From Candidatus Defluviilinea gracilis (lineage in GTDB: Bacteria > Chloroflexota > Anaerolineae > Anaerolineales > Villigracilaceae): a stretch of DNA of 64,000 nucleotides. Position 1 is the stretch's first letter; the number at the start of each line of letters is the position of its first letter. Where the stretch lies: assembly GCA_016716235.1 (NCBI GenBank), contig JADJWS010000001.1:496001-560000 (forward strand). The letters are read 5' to 3'. The position numbers were made by a program, and so were the translations under genes. Of this stretch, positions 32,712 through 40,885 are shown in pieces. The notes below the pieces were generated by a model. That model searched no databases. It was given only the letters and a program-made list of their open reading frames with translations, and had not been told where the DNA came from.

Positions 32712-34182
32712 AGGGGAAGTAGGATTGGTTTCCGCTGGGACCGAGGAGTTGCGCAATTTTATCCCAGTCGCGGACGAGTTCGAGTCCCCAGTTGGTTACG
32801 AGGAGAATTACAGAGAGAATTGAGAGGATTAGGAGAATTTTTCCCGATTGCGATTCTTGCCAGCGGAGGGACAATGCTTTGAATCCGTTCACCCAAAACC
32901 ATGCGGCAAGGATGGCAAAGTAAGGCACGAGCGCGAGATGAAAGCGGTCTTCGGCGAGGATGAACACGTGAGGGATGGTGTAACAAAACAGCAAAAGAGC
33001 CAATAAGCAAGTTTGCGGATTCCAGCGGAGGAGAGATAGTCCCAGCGCGGCAGAGGTGGAAATGATGACAAACGGCAAAAGCAGAATGGCGGAAATCGTT
33101 AGCAAAAGCGGAAGAGGGATAAAGCCGAGCAGATCGTTGCCATAAAAGTACATCAGCACGCGCTTTTCCAACCCAAAGAAGAAGCCGAGGCGGTTGATCG
33201 CCAGCGGAACGAATCGTTCAGGTTGCGCTTTGATAAATTCAATTGCTTTCTCTGTCCCAATTTTGTCACGCTCGGCATCGTCGAGGATGGGAAGTAGATC
33301 CAGCGAGGGACCGAACACGAAGGAGCCGTTTCCCTGCGGATGATAGCCGAGGTACAAGTTGTAGCCCATCGAAGTTTCGATACCCGTGAGTTTGCCGTGT
33401 AAGAGGGAATTACGAATGATCCACGGCGCAATGACAAGGACAAAAGCGAGGATGGAGAGAATTGTCCGCTTGCCGTGCAAATAAAAGAGAAGGCAGAATG
33501 CGGCGAGGGCAAATACGAGAATGACTGAGCGCGTGAGGGCGGTGAGGGCGAGGAAGATTCCAGAGAGTAAAAAGTTTGAAGTTGTTGGTTTTTCGATGGA
33601 GGAAAGAAGAAAGAGGAAAGAGGCGAGGAGGAGGGCGAAGAATGGATTTTCAGTTCCGAGACCGAGAGGGTAGACGAGAAGCATGGGATAGGCGGCGATA
33701 ATCCATGCAGAGGTACGAGAACCACTTTCTTTCCACTTTCCACTTTCTATTTCGGTGGATGATGGAAAGTGGAAAGTGAAGAATTTCTTCGCCACCCAAT
33801 ACGTGAGCGGCGCAAGCGGCGCTCCCAAAAAGATTGCTTGCGCCAGCCGCGCGGCGAAGAAGCGGGAGAAATCTATCCCGTTGAAAAAATAGACGATGGC
33901 GAGAAAGGCTGGGTACAGCGGCGCGCGGAACGAGGTGGGAATGCCGAGGCGTGGATCATACTCCCTAGCGGTAGACAGGTCGAAGTCCACGAAAGAGGCG
34001 AGTTGGTTTAAATCCGATTCGGCGTACCAGCGGAATCCATGTCCTTGAGCGAGACTGCGCGCGAGCATGTCGTATTGAAACATGTCGTCGAGTCCGATGC
34101 TAAGTCCGCGCGCGGCGATGATGGGAATCAATCGGAGGATCAGTGCGACGAGATAAATTTTGAAGGCGAAGGATTTGAACAT
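32707..34182 (-). CDS. Membrane glycosyltransferase (GT39/ArnT-like), with repeat-derived insertion
   Basis: 491 aa with about 11 membrane helices. Features fit the GT-C superfamily: an early acidic loop ('GLDDMFQYDMLARSLAQGHG'), 'FRAPLYPAFLAIVYF', and long hydrophobic repeats. Such enzymes move a sugar from a lipid carrier to protein, glycan or lipid at the membrane surface. In a loop at about residues 135-152 the sequence 'FHFPSSTEIESGKWKES' is encoded by a GGAAAGT heptamer array, so it is repeat-derived. The stop codon comes from a different heptamer array. ATG 34182 is preferred; an upstream start lies in a palindromic repeat. No ribosome site is seen. Confidence 0.8.
   Translation of the reverse strand: MFKSFAFKIYLVALILRLIPIIAARGLSIGLDDMFQYDMLARSLAQGHGFRWYAESDLNQLASFVDFDLSTAREYDPRLGIPTSFRAPLYPAFLAIVYFFNGIDFSRFFAARLAQAIFLGAPLAPLTYWVAKKFFTFHFPSSTEIESGKWKESGSRTSAWIIAAYPMLLVYPLGLGTENPFFALLLASFLFLLSSIEKPTTSNFLLSGIFLALTALTRSVILVFALAAFCLLFYLHGKRTILSILAFVLVIAPWIIRNSLLHGKLTGIETSMGYNLYLGYHPQGNGSFVFGPSLDLLPILDDAERDKIGTEKAIEFIKAQPERFVPLAINRLGFFFGLEKRVLMYFYGNDLLGFIPLPLLLTISAILLLPFVIISTSAALGLSLLRWNPQTCLLALLLFCYTIPHVFILAEDRFHLALVPYFAILAAWFWVNGFKALSLRWQESQSGKILLILSILSVILLVTNWGLELVRDWDKIAQLLGPSGNQSYFPY
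33723..33779. repeat. Inverted heptamer arrays inside the glycosyltransferase
   Basis: CTTTCCA-type units face GTGGAAA-type units around a short centre, able to form a hairpin. It is the same heptamer family as at 15494 and 16729. It adds about 17 in-frame residues. Confidence 0.8.
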
Positions 34183-34194
34183 AATGAGAGTCAC

Positions 34195-34247
34195 CGTCCC
34201 GCAGGTTGGCGTGAAAAACAATGTTGATCGAGGAAACCTGCGGGACG
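34195..34247. repeat. Palindromic element CGTCCCGCAGGTT
   Basis: Perfect 13-bp arms CGTCCCGCAGGTT/AACCTGCGGGACG (34195-34207, 34235-34247) with a 27-nt centre. A second copy is at 59640-59693. Confidence 0.85.
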
Positions 34248-34304
34248 TTTTGATAACTTAAACATAAAACGGATTGCACCATTGTACCGTGCAATCCGTT
34301 TGTC

Positions 34305-34835
34305 TTATGCAGGGACGGGCAATGCGGCTTTGAGCTTTTCAATGCGCCGCGCGAGATACGGCATGTAATAACCGTCATATTTTTCCCACAGGTCGGGCTT
34401 CGTCCAATCGGAGCCTTTGACCTGACCTCGGCAGTTGGGAGTGCCGCAATGACATTCAAACTCGTCGTAGATCGAACCGTCGCACATGGCGTAATCGAAG
34501 TTGATCTCCTCCCCCGCTTTGATGTCGCGCATCGCCACCACGCCAACCTGTCCTGTAAAACCCGCATTGGGTTCGCAGGAATGATTGAAACAATCAGAAG
34601 GCTCCAACGGATCGGGAGTGATCAAATAATAATCATCTTCGATCTGAAGCACGCGCTGGGTGAAGTGCGGCATGTTGGGGTCGAGTTCGTCTCTCGCCGC
34701 AATCTGCCCTCCAAACAGCGCGAGCAGTTCGCCTTTCTTGATCGGCTCGCGGGCAAACACGCCGCATCCGCCTTTCTCTTCGAACGCGCCCGAACTACAT
34801 TTCGGATTCAAATGGGATGTAAATTGACCGGTCAT
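34305..34835 (-). CDS. SET-domain protein (putative lysine methyltransferase)
   Basis: 176 aa. The SET core is visible: 'KGGCGVFAREPIKKGELLAL', 'DCFNHSCEPNAGF' (NHS motif), 'IKAGEEINFDYAMCDGS', and a Cys-rich post-SET 'CHCGTPNCRG' that could bind Zn together with another Cys. Known members methylate lysines of proteins using S-adenosylmethionine; bacterial targets are mostly unknown. ATG 34835 follows AAAGGAAAG; an upstream in-frame start at 34889 is possible but has no fold. A stand-alone gene. Confidence 0.88.
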   Translation of the reverse strand: MTGQFTSHLNPKCSSGAFEEKGGCGVFAREPIKKGELLALFGGQIAARDELDPNMPHFTQRVLQIEDDYYLITPDPLEPSDCFNHSCEPNAGFTGQVGVVAMRDIKAGEEINFDYAMCDGSIYDEFECHCGTPNCRGQVKGSDWTKPDLWEKYDGYYMPYLARRIEKLKAALPVPA

Positions 34836-34916
34836 TCTTTCCTTTCGTTTTTTGAGGAGGGCATTTCGCCCAAAAAGATACTTTGGCAATGTATGCCAAA
34901 GGTGAAACCATTTTCA

Positions 34917-35032
34917 ATATGTCACTCTCCCGAAGAGCATCGGGACGATGTGAGCGATAGCGAAGGGTCTCTTCGCCTTGAGGAAGATTCTTCGCCGCAA
35001 AGGGCAAGAGCGCGGCTCAGAATGACATAGCA
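34917..35032. repeat. Dispersed repeat with CATCGGGACGATGTGAGC
   Basis: Contains CATCGGGACGATG, GCGAAGGGTCTCTTCGC, AGATTCTTCG and an end near TCAGAATGACA. Related copies are at 40797-40885 (inside a gene end) and 63127-63160 (partial). Confidence 0.6.
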
Positions 35033-35308
35033 GAGAATCAAAAACAGCCAAAACAACAGCTCTTAACCACTGTGTTGACTGCATAGACCTTAAGCAGTCC
35101 CGCCGCCTCACCAAGCATCAGTTGGAGGGCGGCGGAAGCCAGATTTTATTCGTGGCGTAATTTAGATGAAGGGCACAAGCATTTGCTCATTCACACTCGT
35201 GCGAGTCGTTAGAATATCAACGCTCCTTTATAGAATAATGATCGCAATTGTAATGGGGTTTGACGTGCTGTCAATATTTTTGAGGGAGGAATTTTGCTGG
35301 ATTCAAAA

Positions 35309-35345
35309 CCGCTTCGCGCCGACGGGATGCCTGATTCGCCCGCGG
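35309..35345 (+). repeat. CCGCTTCGC direct repeat, left copy
   Basis: Begins CCGCTTCGCGCCGACGGG and ends ATTCGCCCGCG. A similar copy (about 80% by eye) lies at 39518-39553, so the pair brackets the pot operon. Confidence 0.5.
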
Positions 35346-36170
35346 CTACTTCGTCTCGCCTTCGGTATCTCCGCTCCTCGAAGTGATTCGTTCCGCCAGG
35401 ATAATAGGAATCAACGTGATGAGGAATGTCAACATGGCGACCACGTTCGTCACCGGTCGGTTGCGCGGACGCGCCAACTGCGTGAATATCCAGATGGGAA
35501 GGGTTTCCTGCTGACCCGCAGTAAATGTGGTCACGATGATCTCATCGAACGAAAGCGCGAAGGACAGCATCCCGCCTGCGAGTAACGCCGTTGCGATATT
35601 CGGCAACACAACGTATCGAAAAGTCTGCCATGAATCCGCGCCGAGGTCCATCGAAGCTTCGATCATCGAATTCCCCGTGCGGCGGAAACGCGCGATCACA
35701 TTGTTGTACACGGTCACGATACAAAACGTGGCATGACCGATCACGATCGTCCAAAATGAAAACGGCAAGCCCACCGCCCCAATGGATGTGCGCAACGCAA
35801 TGCCTGTCGCAATACCGGGCAATGCAATCGGAAGCACTAGCAAAAGCGAGACAGCATTCTTGCCAAAGAACTCCGTCCGATAGACTGCCGCCGCCGCAAG
35901 CGTGCCTAACACAATCGCGATGGCGGTTGAGATCAATGCAACGCCCACCGAGAGAAGCATCGCTTCCCACATATCGTTTCGTTGGAATGCGACCTCCAGC
36001 CAGCGCGTGGTCAGACCCGGCGGCGGGAACGAATAGGTCGACTCATCGGTGGTGAACGCGTACAGGAAGATGATCCACACCGGGAAATGAAGGAACAACA
36101 ATGCCGCCCACGCCGAAATGGACAACAAAAATGGCGCGCGCTTTCGGTTGGATGATGAGTTAGAGCGCAT
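35346..36170 (-). CDS. potC: Polyamine ABC transporter permease PotC-like
   Basis: 274 aa, about 6 membrane helices. 'MWEAMLLSVGVALISTAIAI' precedes the binding-protein-dependent permease loop 'ASMDLGADSWQTFRYVVLPN', and 'ALSFDEIIVTTFTAGQQETL' is a PotC signature. It forms the channel with PotB. Its start overlaps the potB stop by 11 bp. It is the last gene of the operon potDABC. Confidence 0.92.
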   Translation of the reverse strand: MRSNSSSNRKRAPFLLSISAWAALLFLHFPVWIIFLYAFTTDESTYSFPPPGLTTRWLEVAFQRNDMWEAMLLSVGVALISTAIAIVLGTLAAAAVYRTEFFGKNAVSLLLVLPIALPGIATGIALRTSIGAVGLPFSFWTIVIGHATFCIVTVYNNVIARFRRTGNSMIEASMDLGADSWQTFRYVVLPNIATALLAGGMLSFALSFDEIIVTTFTAGQQETLPIWIFTQLARPRNRPVTNVVAMLTFLITLIPIILAERITSRSGDTEGETK

Positions 36171-37065
36171 CGAAGGCTCCTAATCTCCGCGCGATCAAAA
36201 GATACACGATCATGATCGCGATCGGTCCCATCATAAAAGCGGCGGCGAGCGGAATATTCCCCGCCGTGCCTTGATGCGAATAGACCGCCATGCCGATGAC
36301 CACCTTTGAATTCCCAAGCACTTGTGGAACAATATAATCGCCGAGCGTCAGCGAAAATGTGAAGATCGAGCCAGCCACCACGCCGGGGAACGCCAGCGGC
36401 AGAATCACATTGCGGAACGTTTGCAGCGGTTTCGCTCCCAAGTCGCTGGAGGCGTCTTCGAGCGACCGAGGCACGCGTTCGAGCGCGGTTTGAATCGGCA
36501 GGATCATATATGGAAGCCAAATATACACAAACGTGATGAACATGCCGAGCATGGATAACCCAAGCGAGGGTCCGCCGATGGATTCGGAACTGAGCGCCCA
36601 GTCGAGGAGTCCCTGCAACCCCATGTGGCTGACGAACCAACTGATGATGCCCTCTTTGGCGAGGATCAACCTCCACGCATAGACGCGGACGAGATAACTT
36701 GACCAGAGCGGGACCAGCACAGCAAGGTACATGAAAGATTTCATGCGCGGCGAGGCGAACTTCGCCATGTAATAACTCAGCGGAAAAGCGATCAACGCGT
36801 CAGCCAACGTCACCGATAACGCCATCAGCAAAGTGCGGTTGATGATCAGCAGATTAGAGCGCCTGAACAACGTGGCATAGGTTGACAGCGTGAACGAATG
36901 GATCACCTTCCCGCTGAAATCGTCCAAATAAAAGAAACTATTCAAGAGCAGACCGAACAACGACCCCAAATACACCACCACCATGTATAACATCGGCGGA
37001 CCAAGCAACAATGCAAGGATGAGTTTCGGTCGGTAATACAGATAAGTGGAAAATCGGCGCATCAT
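36160..37065 (-). CDS. potB: Polyamine ABC transporter permease PotB-like
   Basis: 301 aa, about 6 membrane helices. 'FFYLDDFSGKVIHSFTLSTY', 'YYMAKFASPRMKSFMYLAVL', 'VPLWSSYLVRVYAWRLILAK' and the EAA loop 'DASSDLGAKPLQTFRNVILP' are typical. Start 37065 (ATG just after the potA stop) is used; a GTG at 37095 inside potA is the alternative. No ribosome site is visible, so translation is probably coupled to potA. Confidence 0.9.
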   Translation of the reverse strand: MMRRFSTYLYYRPKLILALLLGPPMLYMVVVYLGSLFGLLLNSFFYLDDFSGKVIHSFTLSTYATLFRRSNLLIINRTLLMALSVTLADALIAFPLSYYMAKFASPRMKSFMYLAVLVPLWSSYLVRVYAWRLILAKEGIISWFVSHMGLQGLLDWALSSESIGGPSLGLSMLGMFITFVYIWLPYMILPIQTALERVPRSLEDASSDLGAKPLQTFRNVILPLAFPGVVAGSIFTFSLTLGDYIVPQVLGNSKVVIGMAVYSHQGTAGNIPLAAAFMMGPIAIMIVYLLIARRLGAFDAL

Positions 37066-37066
37066 G

Positions 37067-38098
37067 TCAATTGCCCAGCGGGCGGACGTGTTCACGCTTC
37101 CAAACCAGCCGCGCCGACGCGCCCTTCACTTTGAGCGCGTCCATCGAAGTGGTCTTGAGATTTTGCGCCACCACCACCAAGTCTCCGCCGTCGCTCAACT
37201 CAACGAGATAGCGCGTGTATAAACCCAGATACACCACATCGCGCACAACGCCGTCGGCTGAATACGTGTCAGGCTCGGGAGTTTCGCTTGTTGACAGCAG
37301 ATGAATCTTCTCCGGGCGGATGGAAAACTTTTGCGTTGACCCGGTGATGCGTTTTGCAAGTTCACCCTCCACGATGTTTGACACGCCGACAAATCCCGCC
37401 ACGAACGGCGAGGCGGGATGTTCATAAATTTCCGAGGGCGTCCCGATCTGTTCGACCTTCCCTAAGTTGAACACCGCGATGCGGTCGCTCATGGTCAACG
37501 CTTCTTCTTGATCGTGAGTGACGAAGACGAATGTGATCCCCACGCGCTGTTGAATCGATTTCAACTCCACTTGCATTTGTTGCCGTAATTTGAGGTCGAG
37601 CGCGCCGAGCGGCTCATCGAGCAGAAGAACCTTGGGGCGGTTGATCAAGGCTCGCGCGAGAGCGACGCGTTGCCGCTGTCCCCCAGAAAGTTGCGAGGGT
37701 TTGCGTCGCCCAAAGCCGGCGAGTTGCACCAAATCCAGCATATCATTCACTTGCTTGATGCGCTCGGCTTTCGGAACTTTCTTGATCATCAGCCCATACG
37801 CGATATTGTCCTCGATGGTCATGTGAGGGAACAAGGCGTAATCTTGAAAGACCGTGTTCACGGGGCGGTCATACGGCGGCAGGACAGAAACATCCTCGCC
37901 ATAGACTTGGATCGCCCCAGAATCGGGACGCTCGAAGCCCGCGATCAGCCGCAGGCACGTGGTCTTGCCGGAGCCGGAGGGACCGAGCATCGAAAAGAAT
38001 TCCCCATCTCGAATCTCCATCGAAACGTTGTCCACTGCGTGAACTTCGTTAAAGTAACGCGACACATTGGAAAAAATAATTGCGGAGGGTTTATCCAT
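37067..38098 (-). CDS. potA: Polyamine ABC transporter ATP-binding protein PotA-like
   Basis: 343 aa. Walker A 'GPSGSGKTTCLRLIAGFERP', Q-loop 'VFQDYALFPHMTIEDNIAYG', signature 'LSGGQRQRVALARAL', Walker B 'VLLLDEPLGALD', H-loop 'FVTHDQEEAL', and a C-terminal TOBE-type regulatory domain ('KFSIRPEKIHLLS'). It powers the PotBC permease. ATG 38098 is preferred over a TTG at 38125. It follows potD after a strong hairpin that may lower expression relative to the binding protein. Confidence 0.95.
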   Translation of the reverse strand: MDKPSAIIFSNVSRYFNEVHAVDNVSMEIRDGEFFSMLGPSGSGKTTCLRLIAGFERPDSGAIQVYGEDVSVLPPYDRPVNTVFQDYALFPHMTIEDNIAYGLMIKKVPKAERIKQVNDMLDLVQLAGFGRRKPSQLSGGQRQRVALARALINRPKVLLLDEPLGALDLKLRQQMQVELKSIQQRVGITFVFVTHDQEEALTMSDRIAVFNLGKVEQIGTPSEIYEHPASPFVAGFVGVSNIVEGELAKRITGSTQKFSIRPEKIHLLSTSETPEPDTYSADGVVRDVVYLGLYTRYLVELSDGGDLVVVAQNLKTTSMDALKVKGASARLVWKREHVRPLGN

Positions 38099-38123
38099 GA
38101 AATTTCGTTGCTCTAAAAATTTC

Positions 38124-38157
38124 AACCGCGTTGAGTCTTGCGACTCAACGCGGTTGT
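38124..38157 (-). terminator. Hairpin between potD and potA
   Basis: 15-bp perfect arms CAACCGCGTTGAGTC/GACTCAACGCGGTTG, 4-nt loop; on the minus strand AAATTTTTAG follows. A partial terminator that favours potD expression is likely. Confidence 0.75.
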
Positions 38158-38172
38158 GTTTATCTGGAACAG

Positions 38173-39330
38173 TTATTGTCCCTTGATCTCATTGTATGCT
38201 TCGACCCACTTGCTGTACGGAACGCATTTCCCGTCCCCGCAGGTTGGCGTCTTCCAGAATTGGATCTTATCGAAGTTGTCGAAACCGTTCGTTGCGCAGC
38301 CGGTATCGGTCAGCAATTCGCTTGCCGAGCAAGCGGCAGGGACTGCCGGCACCGACCCGAACCACGCCGCCACGTCGCCTTGCACTTTGGGGTCGAGCGA
38401 ATGTTCCATCCACATATACGCGCAATTCGGATGCGGAGCGTTGACGTGCATCATAGTCGTATCCGCCCAGCCCGTCGCGCCTTCGGAGGGGACCACCGAG
38501 GCAATCGGTTTGCCGTCGAATTGAAGCAGATTCACCTGATAGGGCCATGAGGAGGAAGCCACCGTGCCTTCGTTGGTGAAGTCTTCCATTTGAACCACAA
38601 CGTCGTGCCAGTAGCGGCTCACCAAAGCGCGCTGCGTTTTCAGCAACGCGACCGCGGCATCGAACTGTTCTTGTGTGAGTTCATACGGATCGCCAATGCC
38701 TAATTCGGGATTATGCGCCTTGAGGTACAACGCGGCATCCGCGATATAGATCGCGCCATCGTAGGCTTGCACGCGGCCTTTGTTGCTCTGTCCATCCGGC
38801 AGGTCCATTTCCTCGAACACCACATCCCACGAAGTGGGCGCTTCGGGGAAGACCTCGGTGTTATACATCAACACGTTCGCGCCCCATTGATACGGCGTGC
38901 CGTAGTGGACTCCGTCCACCGTATGCCACGCGGCATTTTGCAAACGTTCATCCACCGTGCTGTACGAGGGAATCAATTCAATGTTGATCGGCTGGACAGT
39001 GCCGCCCGCGATGAGACGATTCGACGCGTCGCCCGACGCGGTCACCAGATCCACGCCGCCTTGATTCATCAACGAGACCATCTCATCGGATGTCGCCGCG
39101 ACTTTCACGTTCACCACGCAACCGGTCGCTTTGGTGAATTCGGTCACCCAATCGTATGCCGCGTCGGTTGAACCATTCTCGATGTATCCCGCCCAGGCAA
39201 TGATATCCACTTGACCCTCGCCCTCGCCAAGTTTCGTGATCATATTGCCTCCGCCGCCTCCTCCGCAAGCGGAAAGTACCACGCTGACGAGCGCGAGCAC
39301 GCTGATCAACAAAAACGATTTTGATTTCAT
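38173..39330 (-). CDS. potD: Polyamine-binding lipoprotein PotD-like
   Basis: 385 aa. Signal peptide with lipobox (LSAC) and Gly linker, then a family-1 binding domain: 'IIAWAGYIENGSTDAAYDWV', 'DLVTASGDASNRLIAGG', 'GVHYGTPYQWGANVLMYNTE', 'SWDVVFEE', 'EGTVASSSWPYQVNLLQFDG', 'MWMEHSLDPKVQGDVAAWFG'. It captures spermidine or putrescine (or a related amine) outside the membrane. The first gene of the operon, with its own strong promoter, palindromic operator and AAAGGAGGTGGCT leader element. ATG 39330 follows AAGGAGAG. Confidence 0.9.
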   Translation of the reverse strand: MKSKSFLLISVLALVSVVLSACGGGGGGNMITKLGEGEGQVDIIAWAGYIENGSTDAAYDWVTEFTKATGCVVNVKVAATSDEMVSLMNQGGVDLVTASGDASNRLIAGGTVQPINIELIPSYSTVDERLQNAAWHTVDGVHYGTPYQWGANVLMYNTEVFPEAPTSWDVVFEEMDLPDGQSNKGRVQAYDGAIYIADAALYLKAHNPELGIGDPYELTQEQFDAAVALLKTQRALVSRYWHDVVVQMEDFTNEGTVASSSWPYQVNLLQFDGKPIASVVPSEGATGWADTTMMHVNAPHPNCAYMWMEHSLDPKVQGDVAAWFGSVPAVPAACSASELLTDTGCATNGFDNFDKIQFWKTPTCGDGKCVPYSKWVEAYNEIKGQ

Positions 39331-39394
39331 TCTCTCTCCTTAAGTTTGGTTGGGTTTGAAAAGAAACGAACCATCCTCGAAATTCACCCCGAAA

Positions 39395-39407
39395 AGCCAC
39401 CTCCTTT
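39395..39407 (-). promoter_or_regulatory. SD-like leader element AAAGGAGGTGGCT upstream of potD
   Basis: Identical 13-mer to 931-943, and 64 nt before the ATG (65 nt there). Its complementarity to the 16S 3' end suggests ribosome binding in the leader. Confidence 0.55.
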
Positions 39408-39440
39408 CGTGAGATAGCAATACAACACCCGCTTCGCTTT

Positions 39441-39459
39441 TTGGATATGCCATATCCAA
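39441..39459. promoter_or_regulatory. Palindromic operator of the pot operon
   Basis: TTGGATATG/CATATCCAA with a single central base (19 bp). It begins at the downstream edge of the -10 box, over the expected transcription start. Repressor unknown; the half-site could suit GntR or LacI family proteins. Confidence 0.65.
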
Positions 39460-39488
39460 TTATATGGAGGCTTTCAGCGATACGTCAA
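39459..39488 (-). promoter_or_regulatory. potDABC promoter
   Basis: Minus-strand TTGACG (39483-39488), 18-bp spacer, TATAAT (39459-39464). Near-consensus, with the palindrome at the start site. Predicted leader about 120 nt. Confidence 0.8.
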
Positions 39489-39963
39489 TGCAAATTTTCC
39501 GAATTCGGATGAACAACCCGCTTCGCCCCGACGGGCAAACTGGTTCGCCCGCGTCAGCCTTAGCTACCCACCTTACGCAGTTAACCCGTAGATCGAGACT
39601 ACGAAGCGTCTCACTTTTCAGGCTGTTCTTGCACAAGAGCGACATGTTGCAGGTTAACAATAAAACCGAGCAATACGGCACTTTCCCACAGACCCCGAAG
39701 GGGTCAAATGATTATAGTATTGAAGGATGCATCTCATTCAACCCCGAAGGGGTGCCAGAAGAGGAAAATTTATGTCATCTGTCGCCACGGCGCCACGCGA
39801 CGCCTTCGGGATTTGGAGACCCATTTGCCGTTTTTAGAATCCTACCATCCCTTCGGGATTGGCTTTATGGCAAGAATCCATATCTTGTTTATTGTTAGAT
39901 GTATTGGTTAATAGGCAAAATATCGCATTACCAGACAAATCAACTTCAACTGCTCAGCATCAG
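39489..39963. other. Repeat-rich intergenic region
   Basis: About 475 bp without a convincing gene. It contains the CCGCTTCGC element (39518-39553), a CTTACGCAGTTAACCCG segment related to the MITE ends at 42467, two palindromes ACCCCGAAGGGGT (39692-39704 and 39741-39753), and two CCTTCGGGATT segments (near 39801 and 39848). No RNA gene recognised. Confidence 0.55.
39518..39553 (+). repeat. CCGCTTCGC direct repeat, right copy
   Basis: Begins CCGCTTCGCCCCGACGGG and ends GTTCGCCCGCG; pairs with 35309-35345 on the other side of the pot operon. Confidence 0.5.
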
Positions 39964-40788
39964 TTAACTAGACAGTGCCAGCGTCACCATCGCGCGGAAA
40001 CCGCGATAGACCGTGACCATATCCTGCCCGGTCAACGAGACGCGAGTCTCTTCGCGTTGTGTGGCAGGCATAAGCGCGGCGCGATCCGCCATGTCGGAGG
40101 TGAAAAATTCCACTGTGGCGCGAATCGGAGAATCCAACACGAACGGGTCAGGCGAGTCGCCCTCCGCCAGCCGCGTCACCGCCCGCGCGGCAGACATAAA
40201 GATGAGATCGTGAGTCGCTTGCGCGGGCAAACATTCCGCCGCATATCGCCCCGTCGCCTGTTTGACAACAGCGCGTTCCACATCGCCGAGCAAGTTTTCC
40301 ACTTCGGCGCAGGCAGTCTGGTCGCCAGAAACCATGATGACCGGCACGCCAAAGTGACCGGCGAGCGCGGCATTCAAACCATATTCGCCGGTGAGGATTT
40401 CATTGAGCCAAAGATTCGCAACGGTCTTCGATGACCACGTGTGATCAAGCACCGCGTTTTGCAAACCGTTGCGCCCGTGATAGCCGACGAAGAAAACACC
40501 GTCCACACTTTCATCAATGCCCTGCATCATCGAAAGCGGACTCGGCGAACCGGTGTTCAATTTCGCGCGCGGGTCGAGTTCCTCGATGAGGATATTCGAG
40601 CCATTCCAATGCCCATCGGCAACGATGACTTCATCCGCGCCGGCATCGAACGCGCCGCGGATGGCGGCATTCACATCTTGTGTCATGAGTCTGCGAAAAC
40701 GCGCATACTCTGCATGTCCCGGCGTGACCTGATCCCACGTGGTGACGCCGGTGATCCCTTCCATGTCTGTTGCGATAAGAATTTTCAT
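39964..40788 (-). CDS. M55-family D-aminopeptidase (DppA-like)
   Basis: 274 aa. The metal-site motifs of M55 are visible: 'ATDMEGITGVTTWDQV', 'VIVADGHWNGSNI', 'GVFFVGYHGRNG', 'VPVIMVSGDQTACAE', 'RAVVKQATGRYAAECL'. DppA is a zinc D-aminopeptidase that degrades D-amino acid peptides, often linked to peptide transport. No peptide permease is adjacent here. ATG 40788 follows GGAGAG; an upstream frame from 40860 is encoded by repeat DNA and was rejected. Confidence 0.88.
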   Translation of the reverse strand: MKILIATDMEGITGVTTWDQVTPGHAEYARFRRLMTQDVNAAIRGAFDAGADEVIVADGHWNGSNILIEELDPRAKLNTGSPSPLSMMQGIDESVDGVFFVGYHGRNGLQNAVLDHTWSSKTVANLWLNEILTGEYGLNAALAGHFGVPVIMVSGDQTACAEVENLLGDVERAVVKQATGRYAAECLPAQATHDLIFMSAARAVTRLAEGDSPDPFVLDSPIRATVEFFTSDMADRAALMPATQREETRVSLTGQDMVTVYRGFRAMVTLALSS

Positions 40789-40796
40789 AACTCTCC

Positions 40797-40885
40797 TCGG
40801 AATGTCACCCTGAGCGTAGCGAAGGGTCTTCCTCGCGGGCTGGGAGATTCTTCGCTCCACTCACATCGTCCCAATGTTCTTTCGG
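40797..40885. repeat. Dispersed repeat inside the DUF4870 3' end
   Basis: Contains GAATGTCACCCTGAGCG, AGCGAAGGGTCTTCC, AGATTCTTCG and CATCGTCCCAATGTTCTTTC. Related to 34917-35032. It encodes the last ~25 residues of the gene below. Confidence 0.7.

Larger units (their letters stand above)
34836..35345. other. Repeat-rich intergenic region
   Basis: 510 bp without a convincing gene. It contains a repeat at 34917-35032, a GC-rich inverted segment near 35098-35135 (CCGCCGCC then GGCGGCGG), and the CCGCTTCGC element at 35309-35345 next to the potC stop. No ncRNA recognised. Confidence 0.55.

Noticed and set aside
34795..35114. Short frames in the 34.8-35.1 kb gap
   Set aside because: They read through dispersed repeats with no ribosome site, homology or fold.
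39460..39911. Short frames of 65-145 residues between potD and the M55 gene
   Set aside because: They consist of repeat DNA (CCGCTTCGC element, ACCCCGAAGGGGT palindromes) and have no ribosome site.
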